A DNA stretch of 64,000 nt from Lotus japonicus (GCF_012489685.1 NC_080041.1:102579760-102643759), one strand, 5' to 3'; shown: positions 31,643-44,200, numbered from the stretch's first letter. The notes: generated by a model not told the origin, from the letters alone. Numbers and translations: made by a program.

Positions 31643-32521
31643 ATGGAAGAAGAGAATAACCAAAGAATTCCACTGCCACCGCCTCCAGTGCCACCACCGC
31701 TTGCTACCGAAGAGGACTCCAGTGACTTCTTATCACGCTACCAACCACCGCTTTTTACCGAAAAGAACGCCATGGAGATCTTGGCATGCCTCCCGTTGAA
31801 GTCAGTGATACGTTTTAGGTCTCTGTATGCGTTATGGGACTCTCCCATTTCCGACACCCTTTCCTACGTTCGACGAGGCTCCAACCCTCGCGTTCTTGCT
31901 GTGTCAGGGGTTGCACCGTTTAACGTTTCATCTTTGTCGATCAGGTACTTTCTCAAAGCTCCCACCAATGTTGATGAACCACATGTAATTTGCACTCTGG
32001 AAACTAGGCATAGTGTTGTAGGTTCTTGCAATGGGGTGGTGTGCTTGATGGCAAGTTCTTCTTTCTCTTCTTATCAAGACTGCACCTGGGTTCGTTTCTT
32101 GAACCCTGCCACCAGAGCAATGACTCCTAAGTCTCCCAAGGTGGTTGCTTCTGTGAATCTTGGGGCCTGCCCTTATGTGGACAATTTTGGGTTTGGCTTT
32201 GATTCCTTGTCTTCAACCTACAAGGTCGTTTTGCTCCCGGATCATAAGAGGATAAGCATGAGGATTAAGGTCTTTAGCATGGGTAATTCTAGTTGGAGAG
32301 AAACTACATTCTCTGCACCCCAGCGTATCAATCACAGTAGATTTGGTGTTCATCTAAAGGGGAATGTTAACTTCTTAGCATCTCGCATACCTCAGAACAG
32401 CAATGATGGGTGGCCGGTTCCGTGGGTGTGGGACAGTGATGTGTGTGAGGTTTATTCAAATTGTTTCTTTCGAACAGGAAAAGCTTATGATCACATAATT
32501 TTGTATCTGTTTTTTTTATAG
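31643..32521 (+). CDS. F-box protein of the F-box-associated (FBA) type, 292 aa, 3'-truncated
   Basis: The frame is open from 31577, but the ATG at 31643 (MEEENNQRIPLPPPPVPPP) is the more usual start, with a Pro-rich lead. The F-box core reads NAMEILACLPLKSVIRFRSL, followed by an FBA-like part: GSCNGVVCLMASS, RFLNPATRAM, NFGFGFDSLSSTYKVVLL and NSSWRETTFS. These proteins act as SCF ubiquitin-ligase adaptors. The last 20 residues (RTGKAYDHIILYLFFL) look like read-through past TTTCGAACAG, a likely lost splice acceptor; family members usually reach about 380-420 aa. The downstream part (32459-32705) is duplicated at 39634-39900. Possibly a pseudogene or truncated protein. Confidence 0.78.
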   Translation: MEEENNQRIPLPPPPVPPPLATEEDSSDFLSRYQPPLFTEKNAMEILACLPLKSVIRFRSLYALWDSPISDTLSYVRRGSNPRVLAVSGVAPFNVSSLSIRYFLKAPTNVDEPHVICTLETRHSVVGSCNGVVCLMASSSFSSYQDCTWVRFLNPATRAMTPKSPKVVASVNLGACPYVDNFGFGFDSLSSTYKVVLLPDHKRISMRIKVFSMGNSSWRETTFSAPQRINHSRFGVHLKGNVNFLASRIPQNSNDGWPVPWVWDSDVCEVYSNCFFRTGKAYDHIILYLFFL

Positions 32522-32705
32522 TAATTAGCATGTTATTCTATAGATAACACTTCACTCTTTTGGTACAACTTGAAGGGGAATTTCTATCACTAGTGAGTTA
32601 TTTTGATGATGGTTTTTGCACATTACTCATGGAAATAAATGGTGTGGACTTCTTCTGTTAATACCAAGTTAGCAGAGCTGCTTGCCCATAAAAAAAGTTG
32701 GTACC
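32459..32705 (+). repeat. Segmental duplicate of 39634-39900 (F-box 3' flank)
   Basis: From ATTGTTTCTTTCGAACAGGA to the AAAAGTTG...ACCCC run, the two copies differ by scattered substitutions and small indels, including shared ATAGATAACACTTCACTC and TGATGATGGTTTTTGCACAT. Confidence 0.9.
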
Positions 32706-33588
32706 CCTTTTTTTTAGTAGTATTTTGAGCGTGTTTGGAAATTCTTCTGAAATTGATTCTGGAGAAAACATTGAGGAAGAAGCTTAGTGAGCAGCTTCTC
32801 CTTGTGCCAGAATTGATTCTGGAGAAAAAGAAGTTGATCAAAACATGCTATAAAAGTCTATATGGAGCCCAAGGAAGAAAATTGATGGACATTGCTTCCA
32901 GTTTTTAATGTATTATTTGCGAAAGGTGATGTTAATGGATTGTTGTGTTTGAGGAGCTCCATTGAAATTAAGGTTGAAGATTTAAAATTGTGAGTTAAGG
33001 TGCTTCCACAAAGTTTCAACTTTCAAGCTGTCATGGTTGGGGCAAAATTGAGGAAGCTGTATTTGGGAGTGGGGTTTAAAGTCTAAGTGAATGATTTTTC
33101 CTCTTTTCCAAGATTGATATTGTTTTGGGTACTTCATACGCTGGGTGTTGAGTACAGGTCTTACTATTGCAAACAGATTGCTAAACATAGTGAAGGATTA
33201 TTATTTTCTACTTGGCTTTGGGTCAAAGTTTTAGCGAGGTGAGGTTTATTTTACCCATTGTTTGGCTTCTTACTGCAGTTGACAATTTATAGCTTTCATT
33301 GAAGAAAAGATGGTCTTTGGCATTGTGAATTCATGTTTAAGGGGCTTTCTGCAGTTTTGTTTGTGTGTGTGAGTGCCTTTCTTTTTCGGAAAATGTGTCT
33401 TTTGGCAAAATATATTGGTGTTTTCTGGGGATCAAGATCTATGCAAGTCCGATATTTGTTGGACTACATTGCTTTATTATCCGATATTTTGATTGTTTGA
33501 TTGATTGAATGGAAGAATTACAATTGCCTTTTCATGTCCCTTTGTGAATGGAAGCATCGCTCAATTAAGCTTGAAAGTATTACTTTTG
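32706..33588. other. Non-coding spacer
   Basis: No gene or clear element seen; AATTGATTCTGGAGAAAA occurs twice (32750 and 32811). Confidence 0.4.
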
Positions 33589-34650
33589 CCATTATATAAT
33601 GCTTCTACTAATAAGAAGGCTGATTCTGATTCCAAAGATGAAGAAAATGATAATGAGCTAAAAAAAGAAAGGCATCTCAAACAAGAAAAAGTTGTGATAA
33701 TATGTAACATGCTTATTTTATTTTTGCTGCTTATCCATTTTTTTACTGTCATCTTCCTTTTGAGAAATGTACTGAAAGGTTTAATTTGGTTTCAGCTTCT
33801 TTCTATTAGTTTGGCATCATGGCCATTTTGGAAATGCTTGGTAGTTTCTTTTTCATTTTCCAGGTGTGGGATGCTACTGCATCAGACCCAAAGTTGCTGG
33901 GGTTTTTGAAATCTTATAGCAATACCGTACCTGTGCCTAGGCATTGGAGTCAGAAGAGAAAGTTTTTGCAGGTTAGTCATCATTCTAAACCGATAGTTAG
34001 GGGTTAATTATGCAAGCATGCCTTATAGCTGTGTGCTTTCTCTTATATATATGTTTGTTGTGCTTCCAGGGGAGCGGCTGTGGCAATTACCAAGCCTGGA
34101 CCTGTAGGTGTTTGGCAATGGGCATCCTTGAGTCATTTGTCTTTTATTATCTGTTGTATTGAACTGGCATATTATGTGATATAATGGGGATATATAATCA
34201 TGTGATATTTTTGCATAATATTATTGGGCATTCATTTATGATAAAGGTGCTAATAGTTCTGCTTTGAATTTTGATTTGCCTTTCCATAGTGCTTAATGCT
34301 CGGGCTGAAGTCCTCTCGGGCTGAAGTCCTCTTATGTGAAATTTGTTTAATGTTGATGTTACTTAACGGACTCATCCCAAATACATAGTCTATGTCCTCA
34401 TAAACTACTTATATCTCATTAAAAGGTGTGTTTTTGTTTTGACAGGGGAAACAAGGTACTGAGAAACAACCCTTTCAGCTTCCTTATTTCATTGCTGCCA
34501 TTGGAATTGAGAAAATCAGACAGGTATGTGATCTTATCTGTTCTCATACATTTTAAAATAGAAAACTCATCGTGCTCATCTTTTATGATTATGAATTGTT
34601 GAAAAAGTTGAATATTCTGTGGTTTAAAATTTTTATTTGCTGTGTAACTT

Positions 34651-35190
34651 ATAGTAGTCAATCCCGGATAGCGGCGCGTAGCGACCGGCCCCAAAAGTGG
34701 GATAGCGGGATAGCCGCTATTCAGATTTTTTATATATAATTAATAGTTTAATACTATATACATATAAATAGCAAACAATGTCAAATATTGCTTAAAATTC
34801 ATAACATTCTTAATAGAAATAAAAATCAGAAGTCTTGAACAATAACACACAACTAAAATCCACTCAAAAGCAAGGTAAAGAAGTCGAATTTGCAAATCTG
34901 AATGAAGAATGAAGCTTAATTCTTTCAAGTTTGACCTATAATGGCCCTGAGAAGTCCTAAAAGGCCCCTAAAAAGGTTCTCCAACGATTTAAAATTGAGG
35001 GGCTTGAGTCATTTTTCGCTTCGTTCATATAGCGCCGCTATTTCCTGCTATTGGTCGCGATCTGCTACTATTTTGGCCGCAATTCGCGCCGCTACGACCA
35101 CTATTGTGAAGTGCGCCGCTATTTCTTCTCAATAGCGGCAGGGATCCGCTCCTCTCCGCCACGCTGCTATAACGCGCTATTGACTACTAT
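34651..35190. mobile_element. TIR element (MITE-like), 540 bp, in an SF3B2-pseudogene intron
   Basis: 12-bp perfect inverted ends ATAGTAGTCAAT...ATTGACTACTAT and a flanking AACTT duplication (34646-34650, 35191-35195). Subterminal GATAGCGG/GCGCTATT words repeat on both sides. No coding capacity. The superfamily is unclear from the 5-bp duplication. Confidence 0.75.
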
Positions 35191-36069
35191 AACTTGAAAC
35201 TGCATTTTTCTGTACTATCAGATACTCCTATGCTTGAGGTTTTTATGTGAACCACAGATTATTAACTTATGATTTGTTTGTAAATATCCTTTAAATAGGT
35301 TTAAGATCGTTAACTGAGTAGAAAACCGTGTAGAATTTTGTTATTTCTTATTTGCACTTGTTAAATGGATACATTGTTGATTTTTATGAACTGCGTTTAA
35401 TTATTCAAAGTGTTGGTGGCCTGTCATAAAATCAAATTACTACTGAGTATTGACTCATTCATAGTATTGATCATGGAATTACACTGTGTTTGGTATTATA
35501 AATGCATCTCCATTCGTATTCTCTGTTTTTTCTGTTTCTTATGTTCATGTCAACATGTGTGTGTGTAAGTGTGTTGGTGTGTCCTACTATCCTTAACTCA
35601 ATTTACCTAACTGCTGTCTTTTATTTATCTTATTCTTATGTTGTCTCATGCAGGCTTATATTGAGAAAGAGGACGATAACAAGTTGAAACAAAACCAAAG
35701 GGAACACATCACATGCAACCAAAAATGGTCATAGACTATCAGGTTTGTTTGTGCTTTACACTATTTGATTGCTTGGATGATTTTCTGTTTATTCAGATGT
35801 GAGGAGTAGAACTATTGTCATACTTCCTAATAGTTATGATTATTGGTTGCTAGGTTCTTCATGATGCATTTTTCAAGTACCAGACAAAGCCAAAACTGAC
35901 TTCTCTAGGGGAGCTGTATCATGAAGGAAAAGAATTTGAGGTATTACCCATACTATATAGTATTGTCAGATGATTTTAAATTCTGCTAACTTCCTACTTC
36001 TATGGTGCTTATTTTTCTTTTGCAACATTTTTATTTTATTGCAGTATGAGGTTATGTCTTTAGGACAGT

Positions 36070-36222
36070 TTTTTTTAGTTTTTTTGATAGGCAAATGTTA
36101 GTTGTTAGTGATGTTAGTAAATTAGTTCCTTCACCAGGGTTTGAACCCTGGCCCTTCACCCTTCAATACCCTTCATTCCCTTAGCTCACCAAGTGAGCTA
36201 CCCACCCCACCCTTCAATACTC
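36070..36222 (-). mobile_element. tRNA-derived SINE, 153 bp
   Basis: Read on the minus strand it has a pol III A box (TAGCTCACTTGG) and B box (GGTTCAAACCC) and ends in TTTGCCTATCAAAAAAACT plus A-rich tail. A 10-bp target duplication TTAGGACAGT flanks it (36060-36069, 36223-36232). The intact paralogue at about 60171-60190 reads straight through (CTCAGGACAGTATAAAAACC), giving an empty site. Confidence 0.9.
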
Positions 36223-36249
36223 TTAGGACAGTATAAGAACCTTGTTCTT

Positions 36250-37254
36250 GGAGAATTAGATTTCCCACCCCCTGTTTTAGATTTCCCACCCCATTTAAAA
36301 GTGGGGAAAAACCAATATTGTCCCTCCGTGTTTTAGTCCGAAACTTCAACCTTCGGATCAGTACGAAACTTCATCCTTCGGATTAGTATGAAACTTCAAC
36401 TTCTGGACACCTCTGACAGATTCTACCACCTTTTTCAGCACCATTACTCCATAGCTTCACCTACCTCACCACCATTATGACCTGCATAAACTCCTCAACC
36501 ACCCAACCACCCCCCATTTATGGCTGAACACACTGTTTGGATGGGTCCTCGTGTTATTACCAACTTTGATTTAACAGACATAACAGAAGATTGATAATAT
36601 GATTCATGTTTGTAATGTTGTAACCATGTCTGTAACCATATTATTAGCAAGAATATTTTCCTTCAGTATTGTAACGAGGTCTGTTTGTCCCATATTATTG
36701 TCACTGCATTTTCACGTTTCTGTCTTTGTGACAGTATCTGGTTTGAAAGATCCGAATCTTGAAGTTTCATATTAATCCGGTTTTTCAACTCTCGGACGTC
36801 TAAAAAAGGGGGGTGGTAAATTTAATTATGAAGCAGTCCGAAACTTATAGTCCTGGATTGATCCGAAACTTAAAGTCCTGGATTGATCCGAAACTTAAAG
36901 TCCTGGATAGATTCGAAACTTAAAGTCCTGGATAACTCTTACCAAGCAGCAGAATGCAGTAAGTTAAAACCAAATCAAAAGGCATATTCATCAATTACAA
37001 TCTCAACCACCACCACAATTACAAACCAAACATTTCAACCCAACAATTCGTTAGGCAAGTCCTCCAAGACGGCCACGACACCGATCATGTTATTTTAACT
37101 GTAACTAAAGAATCCGAACTTTTAACTCTCGGACTAGTCCAGAACATCAACCTCTGGACTGGTATGGAGGTTTAAGTCCCGGAGGGTAGTCCCGACATTT
37201 TTTTAAAAAGGCTAGGGTGGCAATTCTAAAACAGGGGGTGGGAAATCTAATTCC
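36250..37254. mobile_element. MULE-like non-autonomous element, 1,005 bp
   Basis: Inverted termini of about 28 bp (GAATTAGATTTCCCACCCCC) with a 9-bp duplication CTTGTTCTT (36241-36249, 37255-37263), a Mutator-like size. The paralogous SF3B2 intron at 60200 is empty here (CTGTTCTTGGCATTTC). Inside, a 24-26 bp motif TCCGAAACTTAAAGTCCTGG is repeated in tandem near 36835-36940 and in variants near 36340-36410. The middle, 36420-36750, is non-repetitive and may be captured, but I do not recognise it. Confidence 0.8.
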
Positions 37255-37648
37255 CTTGTTCTTGTCATTTCAGCAGGAAGTGGGTCTTTAATATGGACTA
37301 ATAGATTAAATAATTGAGTTGACTGACATTTAGAGTTTGTAATTCTTTAGGAAAGAGATATCCATGTAAAATCAATCCTCTATCGTAGATTAAAGTGTAG
37401 AATGTTTCTCATTATTGCAACTGGGAAGCTAAATATAATCCTTAAGTGGCATTTCTCTATGAAATTGATTTATATCGTAAATGCATTTTTCACCTTGTTA
37501 GCAGTATTTTGTTCCCTTGCTGAGTGGGAAAAAGGCTTTGCTGGTGGTGGTATTTCATTTGCAGTATTTTGTCCTTGCATTGTTGAATTTTTTTACTACG
37601 CTGATTTTGAACTTCTATAGGGTTCTAATTTAAGTGGCAGTGTTCGAG

Positions 37649-38028
37649 TGATAGAAACCAGAAAATCAGCAGTAGTTTATTGATAGAACCCTAATTCCCA
37701 ATTGGGGATTAGGGGAAAGATACATGAGAGAGATGCCAAACACCCTCTCTAACCCTAGAAAGAGAACCACTTCTCTCTCTAAACCCAATTCTTAACGGAA
37801 TACAAAGATAATCCCAAATGACTTTAACATTCTTATTTATAGTCTCACACACTAACTCCCTCCCCAAGTAACTAACTAACCGTGAGTTCCTATCAATGAG
37901 AGAGAAGTGGTTCTCTTTCTAGGGTTAGAGAGGGTGTTTGGCATCTCTCTCATGTATCTTTCCCCTAATCCCCAATTGGGAATTAGGGTTCTATCAATAA
38001 ACTACTGCTGATTTTCTGGTTTCTATCA
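37649..38028. mobile_element. 380-bp LTR-like insertion with 131-bp inverted arms
   Basis: Arms 37649-37779 and 37898-38028 are perfect inverted copies starting TGATAGAAACCAGAAAATCA. Ends are TG...CA and a perfect 5-bp duplication TCGAG flanks it (37644-37648, 38029-38033), as for an LTR-retrotransposon integration. The paralogous intron at 60580-60615 lacks it. Best read as a rearranged LTR in which one end was copied in inverse orientation. Confidence 0.85.
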
Positions 38029-39633
38029 TCGAGTATTTCTCTTTAGATTATTGATTTAAAAATTGTGTTATCTATCCTTGTGGTGGGTTCTTTGATCTGG
38101 TTAAGAGCCAGAGTTCATGTGAGCTTCACAAGTTTTAATTTGGTTCTTAGATTATATATATAGATTGATTCATAGATTAGATGGATAGAGAGACATAGAA
38201 GGATCTTATTGTATTTAATAGATTGGTTGTTGTGCAGGTAAAGTTGAGGGAGATGAAACCTGACATGTTATCACATGAATTGAAAGAAGCTCCTGGCATG
38301 CCTGAGGGTGCCCCTCCTAACTATGAGGTTTGGTTTAATTAGAAGTTCCATGTGATTAGAATCGTAAATTCTTTTCAATATCTCTTTACAAAGCTTCCTT
38401 TTTCCAACTAGAGTGTCTGACTTCAATCTTAACATGTTTTGAAGCTTATGAAACTCTCTTGTTTCTGTGAATGTCTGTAGCTTATGACAACATGGCACAC
38501 ATTTTAGTGATGAAAACGAGAGAAATGGAATGGTAAAAGTGAAATTAGCATTGTATCAGGTCATGTTGCATATTCAAAACCACAATATATGGCTTATAGT
38601 TATCACCACTCTTCCTCATGATAAAAAGTATATTCTTTCTCTTTTCGTTCCTCCTTTTATTTTCATTCCTCCCAAGAGGCTGTCCTGTCATTTGAATGAC
38701 AAACCAAAGTTTTTTGCTACTAGGCTGTGTCAGCTTCATAGGTCAAATCTCGCCATAATGACCTGTTGATTGAAAGCAAAAATTTCTTTGGGTAAGAAAT
38801 AAAAATAAATAATTTTACGTAGGATCCCCATACCATTTCATCTAAAACGTGGTTAATAATTTCATGGTATTACTTTTTGGATTTTGATTAATGTTCTCAT
38901 AATGCAGGAGTCAGTTTTTAATACCAAACACTGGGGTGATTTGGGGGAGAAGAAGGAAGAAGAGGAACTTGAAGCTGGTACTTATGTTTTTAATCTCTTA
39001 AGGTAGTGTTATTTCAGCATTTTATTTTCCTGTTTACGAAATGTGGAGGCTTAAAGTCCATGTTTTTCTTATAATTTCTCAGTTTAAAAATGGAAGAAAT
39101 GGAAAATGTTTTGCCTGCGTAGTAATGAATTTATTCAGATTTTCTAATAATTTTATTAGTTCCTGAGTTGTGTTGTTACATTGTTGGGCAATAATTTCTT
39201 ATCCAAGTTATATCTGCTGGGTACAGATATGAAAAGCCAAGGCCGGAAGAGAAGCTGCGTAGTTAGAGTTTTAGTAACACAGTTGCAGAGGTATTTAATT
39301 TCGTTGTTATAAGATGGACATGCCTTTAATCATGATTTGTATTTAATGTTGTTGTTATCTAATTCAGAATGAGAAGAAAAGAATAAGAACAATGCAAGAA
39401 AGGGAGGATGGCAAGTGGAGGTAAAAGGACATCTTTTAGGGGTGGCGAGCGCCATTACCGTTTCCTTTGCTTGCAAATGATCATAAGAAAAAGTTTATGA
39501 TCACATAATTTTGTATCTGTTCCATTTCACTAGTGACACTGGGGTCCCTGTTCCTATTTTGAAAGCTTCATTTCCTTTGTGGCTTTGTCTTTGGTAAATG
39601 TCTCAAGGTCATTTTATAGTTAGTTGTTTTAAT

Positions 39634-39900
39634 TCATATTGTTTCTTTCGAACAGGAAAAGCTTATGATCACATAATTTTGCATCTATTTTTTTTATAGT
39701 AATTAGGATGTTATTCTATAGATAACACTTCACTCGTTTGGTGCAATTCGAAGGGGTATTTCTAACACTAGTGAGTTATTTTGATGATGGTTTTTGCACA
39801 TCACTCATGGAAATAAATGGTGTGAACTTCTTCTGTTAATACCAAGTTAGCAGAGCCGCTTGTCCATAAAAAAGTTGCTACCCCTTTTTTTTTAAATAGT
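39634..39900 (+). repeat. Segmental duplicate of 32459-32705
   Basis: See the partner copy. Just upstream (39484-39530) a shorter piece of the same AAAAGTTTATGATCACATAA sequence joins directly to the SF3B2 3' end, marking a recombination breakpoint near 39480. Confidence 0.88.
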
Positions 39901-40441
39901 ATGATCCATTGGCATTGTAGGAATGATTGAAGACTATTAGTTTTGCAATGGCTTATATCTATTTCACATTTGAAATTAATTTCTTAACATTTTATGTTAG
40001 TAATACAATACAAATTTTATTGTCACCCACTACAAGAATTTTGAAGTTTAGCCTCCAAAATCATTCTAGCAAACTCATAGCAAAATGTGTTGGGCTGCCA
40101 AAAAAACAGTCATTTAGCCTTAAAATGTTGGTAGCTTGATTTGAGTGGCTGATTGCCGTCTAAACATTTTGCCCACAAATTTCTAGCAAATTTTAAAATC
40201 TTCCTAGCTACTAAAGGACTAAGTAGCAAAATATAACAAAATTCATTTTCCACGCTCTTTAACTAGCAAATGTGGGAGCTATTTCCTAGCCAATTGGCTG
40301 AAAAATAGTGGTAAACAAATTGTTGCAATTTAAAGCTAATCACCAGGTAATTTCTACTAATTTATTGATACTAGTATTTTTCATTTGCATATAATTTATA
40401 TCTAGTGTTAATTTAATTTTTTAAGTCATTGCTAACAATGT

Positions 40442-40669
40442 ATTCAGAACTGCACCAAGGCAAACCATAAAGACTTAAAATTCTATGTTAAAAGTTTCAA
40501 AAGCTCAAAGAGTACATTTCTAGTTTCATATTCACAGAATCCCAAACAATACAGTATTCAGAACTGCACCAAGGCAAACCATAAAGACTTAAAATTCTAT
40601 GTTAAAAGTTTCAAAAGCTCAAAGAGTACATTTCTAGTTTCATATTCACAGAATCCCAAACAATACATA
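40442..40669. repeat. 114-bp perfect tandem duplication
   Basis: ATTCAGAACTGCACCAAGG starts at 40442 and 40556; the two units appear identical, so the event is recent. Confidence 0.93.
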
Positions 40670-41120
40670 GAGTCATTCTCCAATACTGCAGCTCAAATTG
40701 GGTAGCTTTCAATATTGCAGGACTCTTCGTGAACTACACTACACCACCTGATAAGATGTCAAAAGTTGTCAGAGATAGAACAATAACTTTAAGCTTCATT
40801 TTTCATACCAAAGTGCAGAGAAGTTTATTTTTAACAGCATTTGTTCACAAAAAATTGGATATAGAATAAAGAAAGAGTCAATGCTCAATTTATTGCTTCA
40901 GTAATCATATCCGTATGTTGTTGTGGGCTCGTACTATCACATGTGTTTAAGCAACTCTCAATCAATTTTACTCAACCATGAGTTCTTAGTTCTTAGCACT
41001 ATTCATTTGGTCTCACCAACCACATTATTTATACTTTTTTATTTTCATAAAGTTATAAAACAAAACTCATGAAGTAATAAAACAATTTGGATGAGAGAGA
41101 AAAAATATTTTTTTATGCTA
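40670..41120. other. Non-coding spacer
   Basis: No gene or clear element seen. Confidence 0.4.
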
Positions 41121-41293
41121 AAAGCATCTCCAATGCAAAGTTGCTAGTTGGTTTGCTTAAACACTATTATGGTGGATCCTAATTGCCACATATGATTTAA
41201 GCACCTCATGCAGAATTCGCTCCAGCCATGATTGCTTATTTTATTTTTAGTTGAGTCTCAATATATCTCATATATTTATATTATTTTAAGGTT

Positions 41294-44200
41294 ATGACAC
41301 TATTTAAGTTCATTAATGAAAAGGCTAGCGGCTCACCGGCGACCAAGAGGGCACCTCCGAGCGCGACGGTGAGGAAGCTTTTCCAGGCCAAGACTGGAGC
41401 GTGTGAAGATAGCGGCGTGAAGCAACTGAACGACGCGCCGAGAGTCCACCAAGAGAGCTCCTCTCCCCAAGCCATGCAGTGTGCAACAGTGGTGGGTATG
41501 AATGAGAAAGAAAAGCCACCAGATGAACCTATGGCCGGTGGAGGTCAGTGATGACGCTGGCCCTCCCCCCTATGTATGTTTCTTACGTTGCCATGATAGA
41601 GTACAATGATTTTTCTGTAATGGCTTGGAACATACGGGGAGCAGCGAATGCGTCGGCGAAACGGCACGTTCGGGAGTTGCTAAGAACTAATCACCCAACT
41701 CTCATCTTCCTGTTCGAGACGAAGGTACAGTTTAACGTCCTCATGAGCTTTTGGAAAGCGGAGGGGTATGTCCCCGTCCATTTAGAAGAGGCTACGAGTC
41801 GATCGGGAGGAATATGGTGCCTTAAACAAGACTCAACACCGTTCTCCTTCTCTGTTGTGGAGGCGAATTCTCGTACAATTACTATCAGGATTGCGACGCT
41901 TGCATCCTCGTGGTGTTGTACCGATGTGTACGCGAGTCCCTCTCCGGTGGATAGGCCACGAACCTGGGAGTATTTGAAGGGACTTAGGCGTCGCATTTTG
42001 GAGCCTTGGCTCTTAGCTGGTGATTTTAATGAGACACTACTCCCTTCGGATCAGAATCGGGGTGTTTTTTGTGCATCGAGAGCAGAGAAGTTTGCTTCTT
42101 TGATTGATGACTGTGAGCTGATGGATATACACCCAACTGGGTATCGGTACACTTGGGCCAGGAAAAGAGATGGTGAGCCTCTCTTATTGAAAAAACTAGA
42201 TTGGTGTTTCGTGGATATTCAATGGAGGACCTTCTTCAAGGAGGGTGGAGCTACGGTGTTGCCTCGCCACTACTCGGACCACCATCCTTTGCTTATGCGG
42301 TGTGCTATTTTGCATAGGGCCAGGGGCCCACGCCCGTTTCGTTTTGAGGCAATGTGGATTTCACATCCCTCATACGAATCCGTTGTGGCTACGGCATGGA
42401 GAGATTCTACCCTGATTCATTTGAACCTTGAGCAAGTCCGCCATAAATCCATGGAGTTCAACAAGCAAACCTTCGGGAATGTGTTTCAGCGAAAGAAGGA
42501 TCTTGAGTACCGCCTTCAAGGTGTTCAACGTGAGCTCGAACGAGTGGATTCTGCATCTTTATTGCGGCCCATGAACCAGATTCAACAAGAGTTGGATACC
42601 ACCTTGCGACAGGAGGAACTCCTCTGGTACCAAAAGGCTAGGGAGCAGGTGATCAAGTTTGGAGATCACAATACAAGGTTTTTCATTTACAAACAATGGT
42701 TCGAAGGAAAAGGAGCAAGGTGTATGCTTTATCCTTGCCATGTGGCGAGTGGTGTGATGATGAGGAGGTTCTAAAGAGAGAAGCTCGAAGCTTCTTTCAG
42801 TCGCTCTTTTCCTCCTCTGAGCCCACTCGGGTGGATGCTATTCATTCTTCCTCAGTCACTGGCCTCCCTGAGGTGGCGAGACAGGAGCTTTGTGACCCGG
42901 TTACTAAAGAGGAGGTTTGGTCCGCGCTATCTCACATGGGCTCTCTAAAAGCCCCATGACCGGATGGGTTCCAAGCTATTTTCTTCAAACAGTACTGGCA
43001 TATTGTTGGAGATGACGTGTGGCATATTGTTAGGAATGCCTTCTTGCATGGATCTTTTGACCCTGCCTTGGCCCAGATTCTAGTTGTGCTGATTGCCAAG
43101 GTTGATGTACCCACTTCTTTTAAGGAGTTCAAGCCGATTAGCTTGTGTAATGTGATCTATAAGCTCATTACCAAGGTGATGGTCAACCGGCTGCGCCCTT
43201 ATCTTCAGGAGATCATTGGCCCGCTGCATAATAGTTTTATTCCAGGACGGGGAACCGTGGATAATGCTATCATTCTTCAGGAGATCGTCCACCACATGAG
43301 TGGAAAGAAGAACCAGAATATTATCTTTAAGTTGGATTTGGAGAAGGCGTACGATCGTGTTAGTTGGGAGTTCTTGCGAGATACTCTCCAATTTTTTGGG
43401 TTTCCTGCCGCCTCAGTTGATCTCATTATGTTCTGTGTTACCTCCTCATCTCTCACTTTGCTTTGGAATGGGATGAAGTTGGATCCCTTCGCTCCCTCCC
43501 GTGGCTTGAGGCAAGGGGATCCACTTTCTCCTTATTTGTTTGTTCTTTGCATGGAAAGATTGTCTATTGTTATTCAGGATGCCGTAGAGCAAGGGAGGTG
43601 GCGCCCGATATCGATCTCTAATGGGGGCCCGACTATTTCACATCTTTTCTTTGCAGATGACGTCCTTTTGTTCGCAAAGGCTAAGGTCTCACAGATGCAG
43701 CTGATCCACAAGATTCTTAGTGATTTTTGCTTAGCTTCGGGCTTGAGGGTCAATGTTGTGAAGTCTAGGGCGTTTGCGGGTGGCGGGGTGGATAGACCTA
43801 GGAAGGTGAGAATTCTTAGTGTCACCTCTATCCCTTTTGCGCTCCATCTGGATAAGTACTTGGGATTCCCTATCCTTCGAGGACGTCCGAAAGCGGCTGA
43901 TTTTGACTTTGTGGTGGATCGGGTGGCCCGGAAGTTGGCTTCTTGGAAAGGTAAGCTCTTGAACAAAGCCGAAAAAATTACTTTGGTTAAGTCTGTCCTT
44001 AATAGCATCCCTGTGTATCCCATGCAACTTCTTTGGTTCCCTCAATCTGTCTGTGACCGCCTTGATGGAATGGCGCGTAATTTTATTTGGGCTCATGGTG
44101 ACCAACGAGGTATGCACATGGTCTCTTGGCGGAAGATGGTGATGCACAAGAAACATGGGGGGCTGGGTGTTCGACAATCTCGCCTATCTAATGTAGCTAT

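Larger units (their letters stand above)
33589..39450 (+). pseudogene. SF3B2 pseudogene retaining introns, with at least four TE insertions
   Basis: Exon remnants matching the intact gene at 59156-63011: 33601-33700 (frameshifted; EENDNELKKE), 33864-33971 (VWDATASDPKLLGFLKSYSN), 34446-34523, 35654-35742 (small indels destroy the QPKMGKMDIDY part), 35854-35940, 38238-38327, 38908-38977, 39227-39290 and 39368-39439. Exon 38238-38327 is a fusion: the AEGAP end is joined directly to PNYE, so the three exons between are deleted; the GGT-rich exons 7-10 are also missing. Introns separate 33971/34446, 34523/35654 and 35742/35854 where the intact gene has continuous coding sequence. The body is interrupted by a 540-bp TIR element, a SINE, a MULE-like element and an inverted LTR-like insertion. 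Cannot encode the protein. Confidence 0.92.

Noticed and set aside
34941..35135. 64-codon Ser/Ala-rich ORF
   Set aside because: It is inside the TIR element at 34651-35190 and made of its GCGCTATT subterminal repeats.
40028..40313. CACTACAAGAA ... AAAATAGTG, a possible CACTA element
   Set aside because: The termini match only weakly and no 3-bp target duplication was seen.
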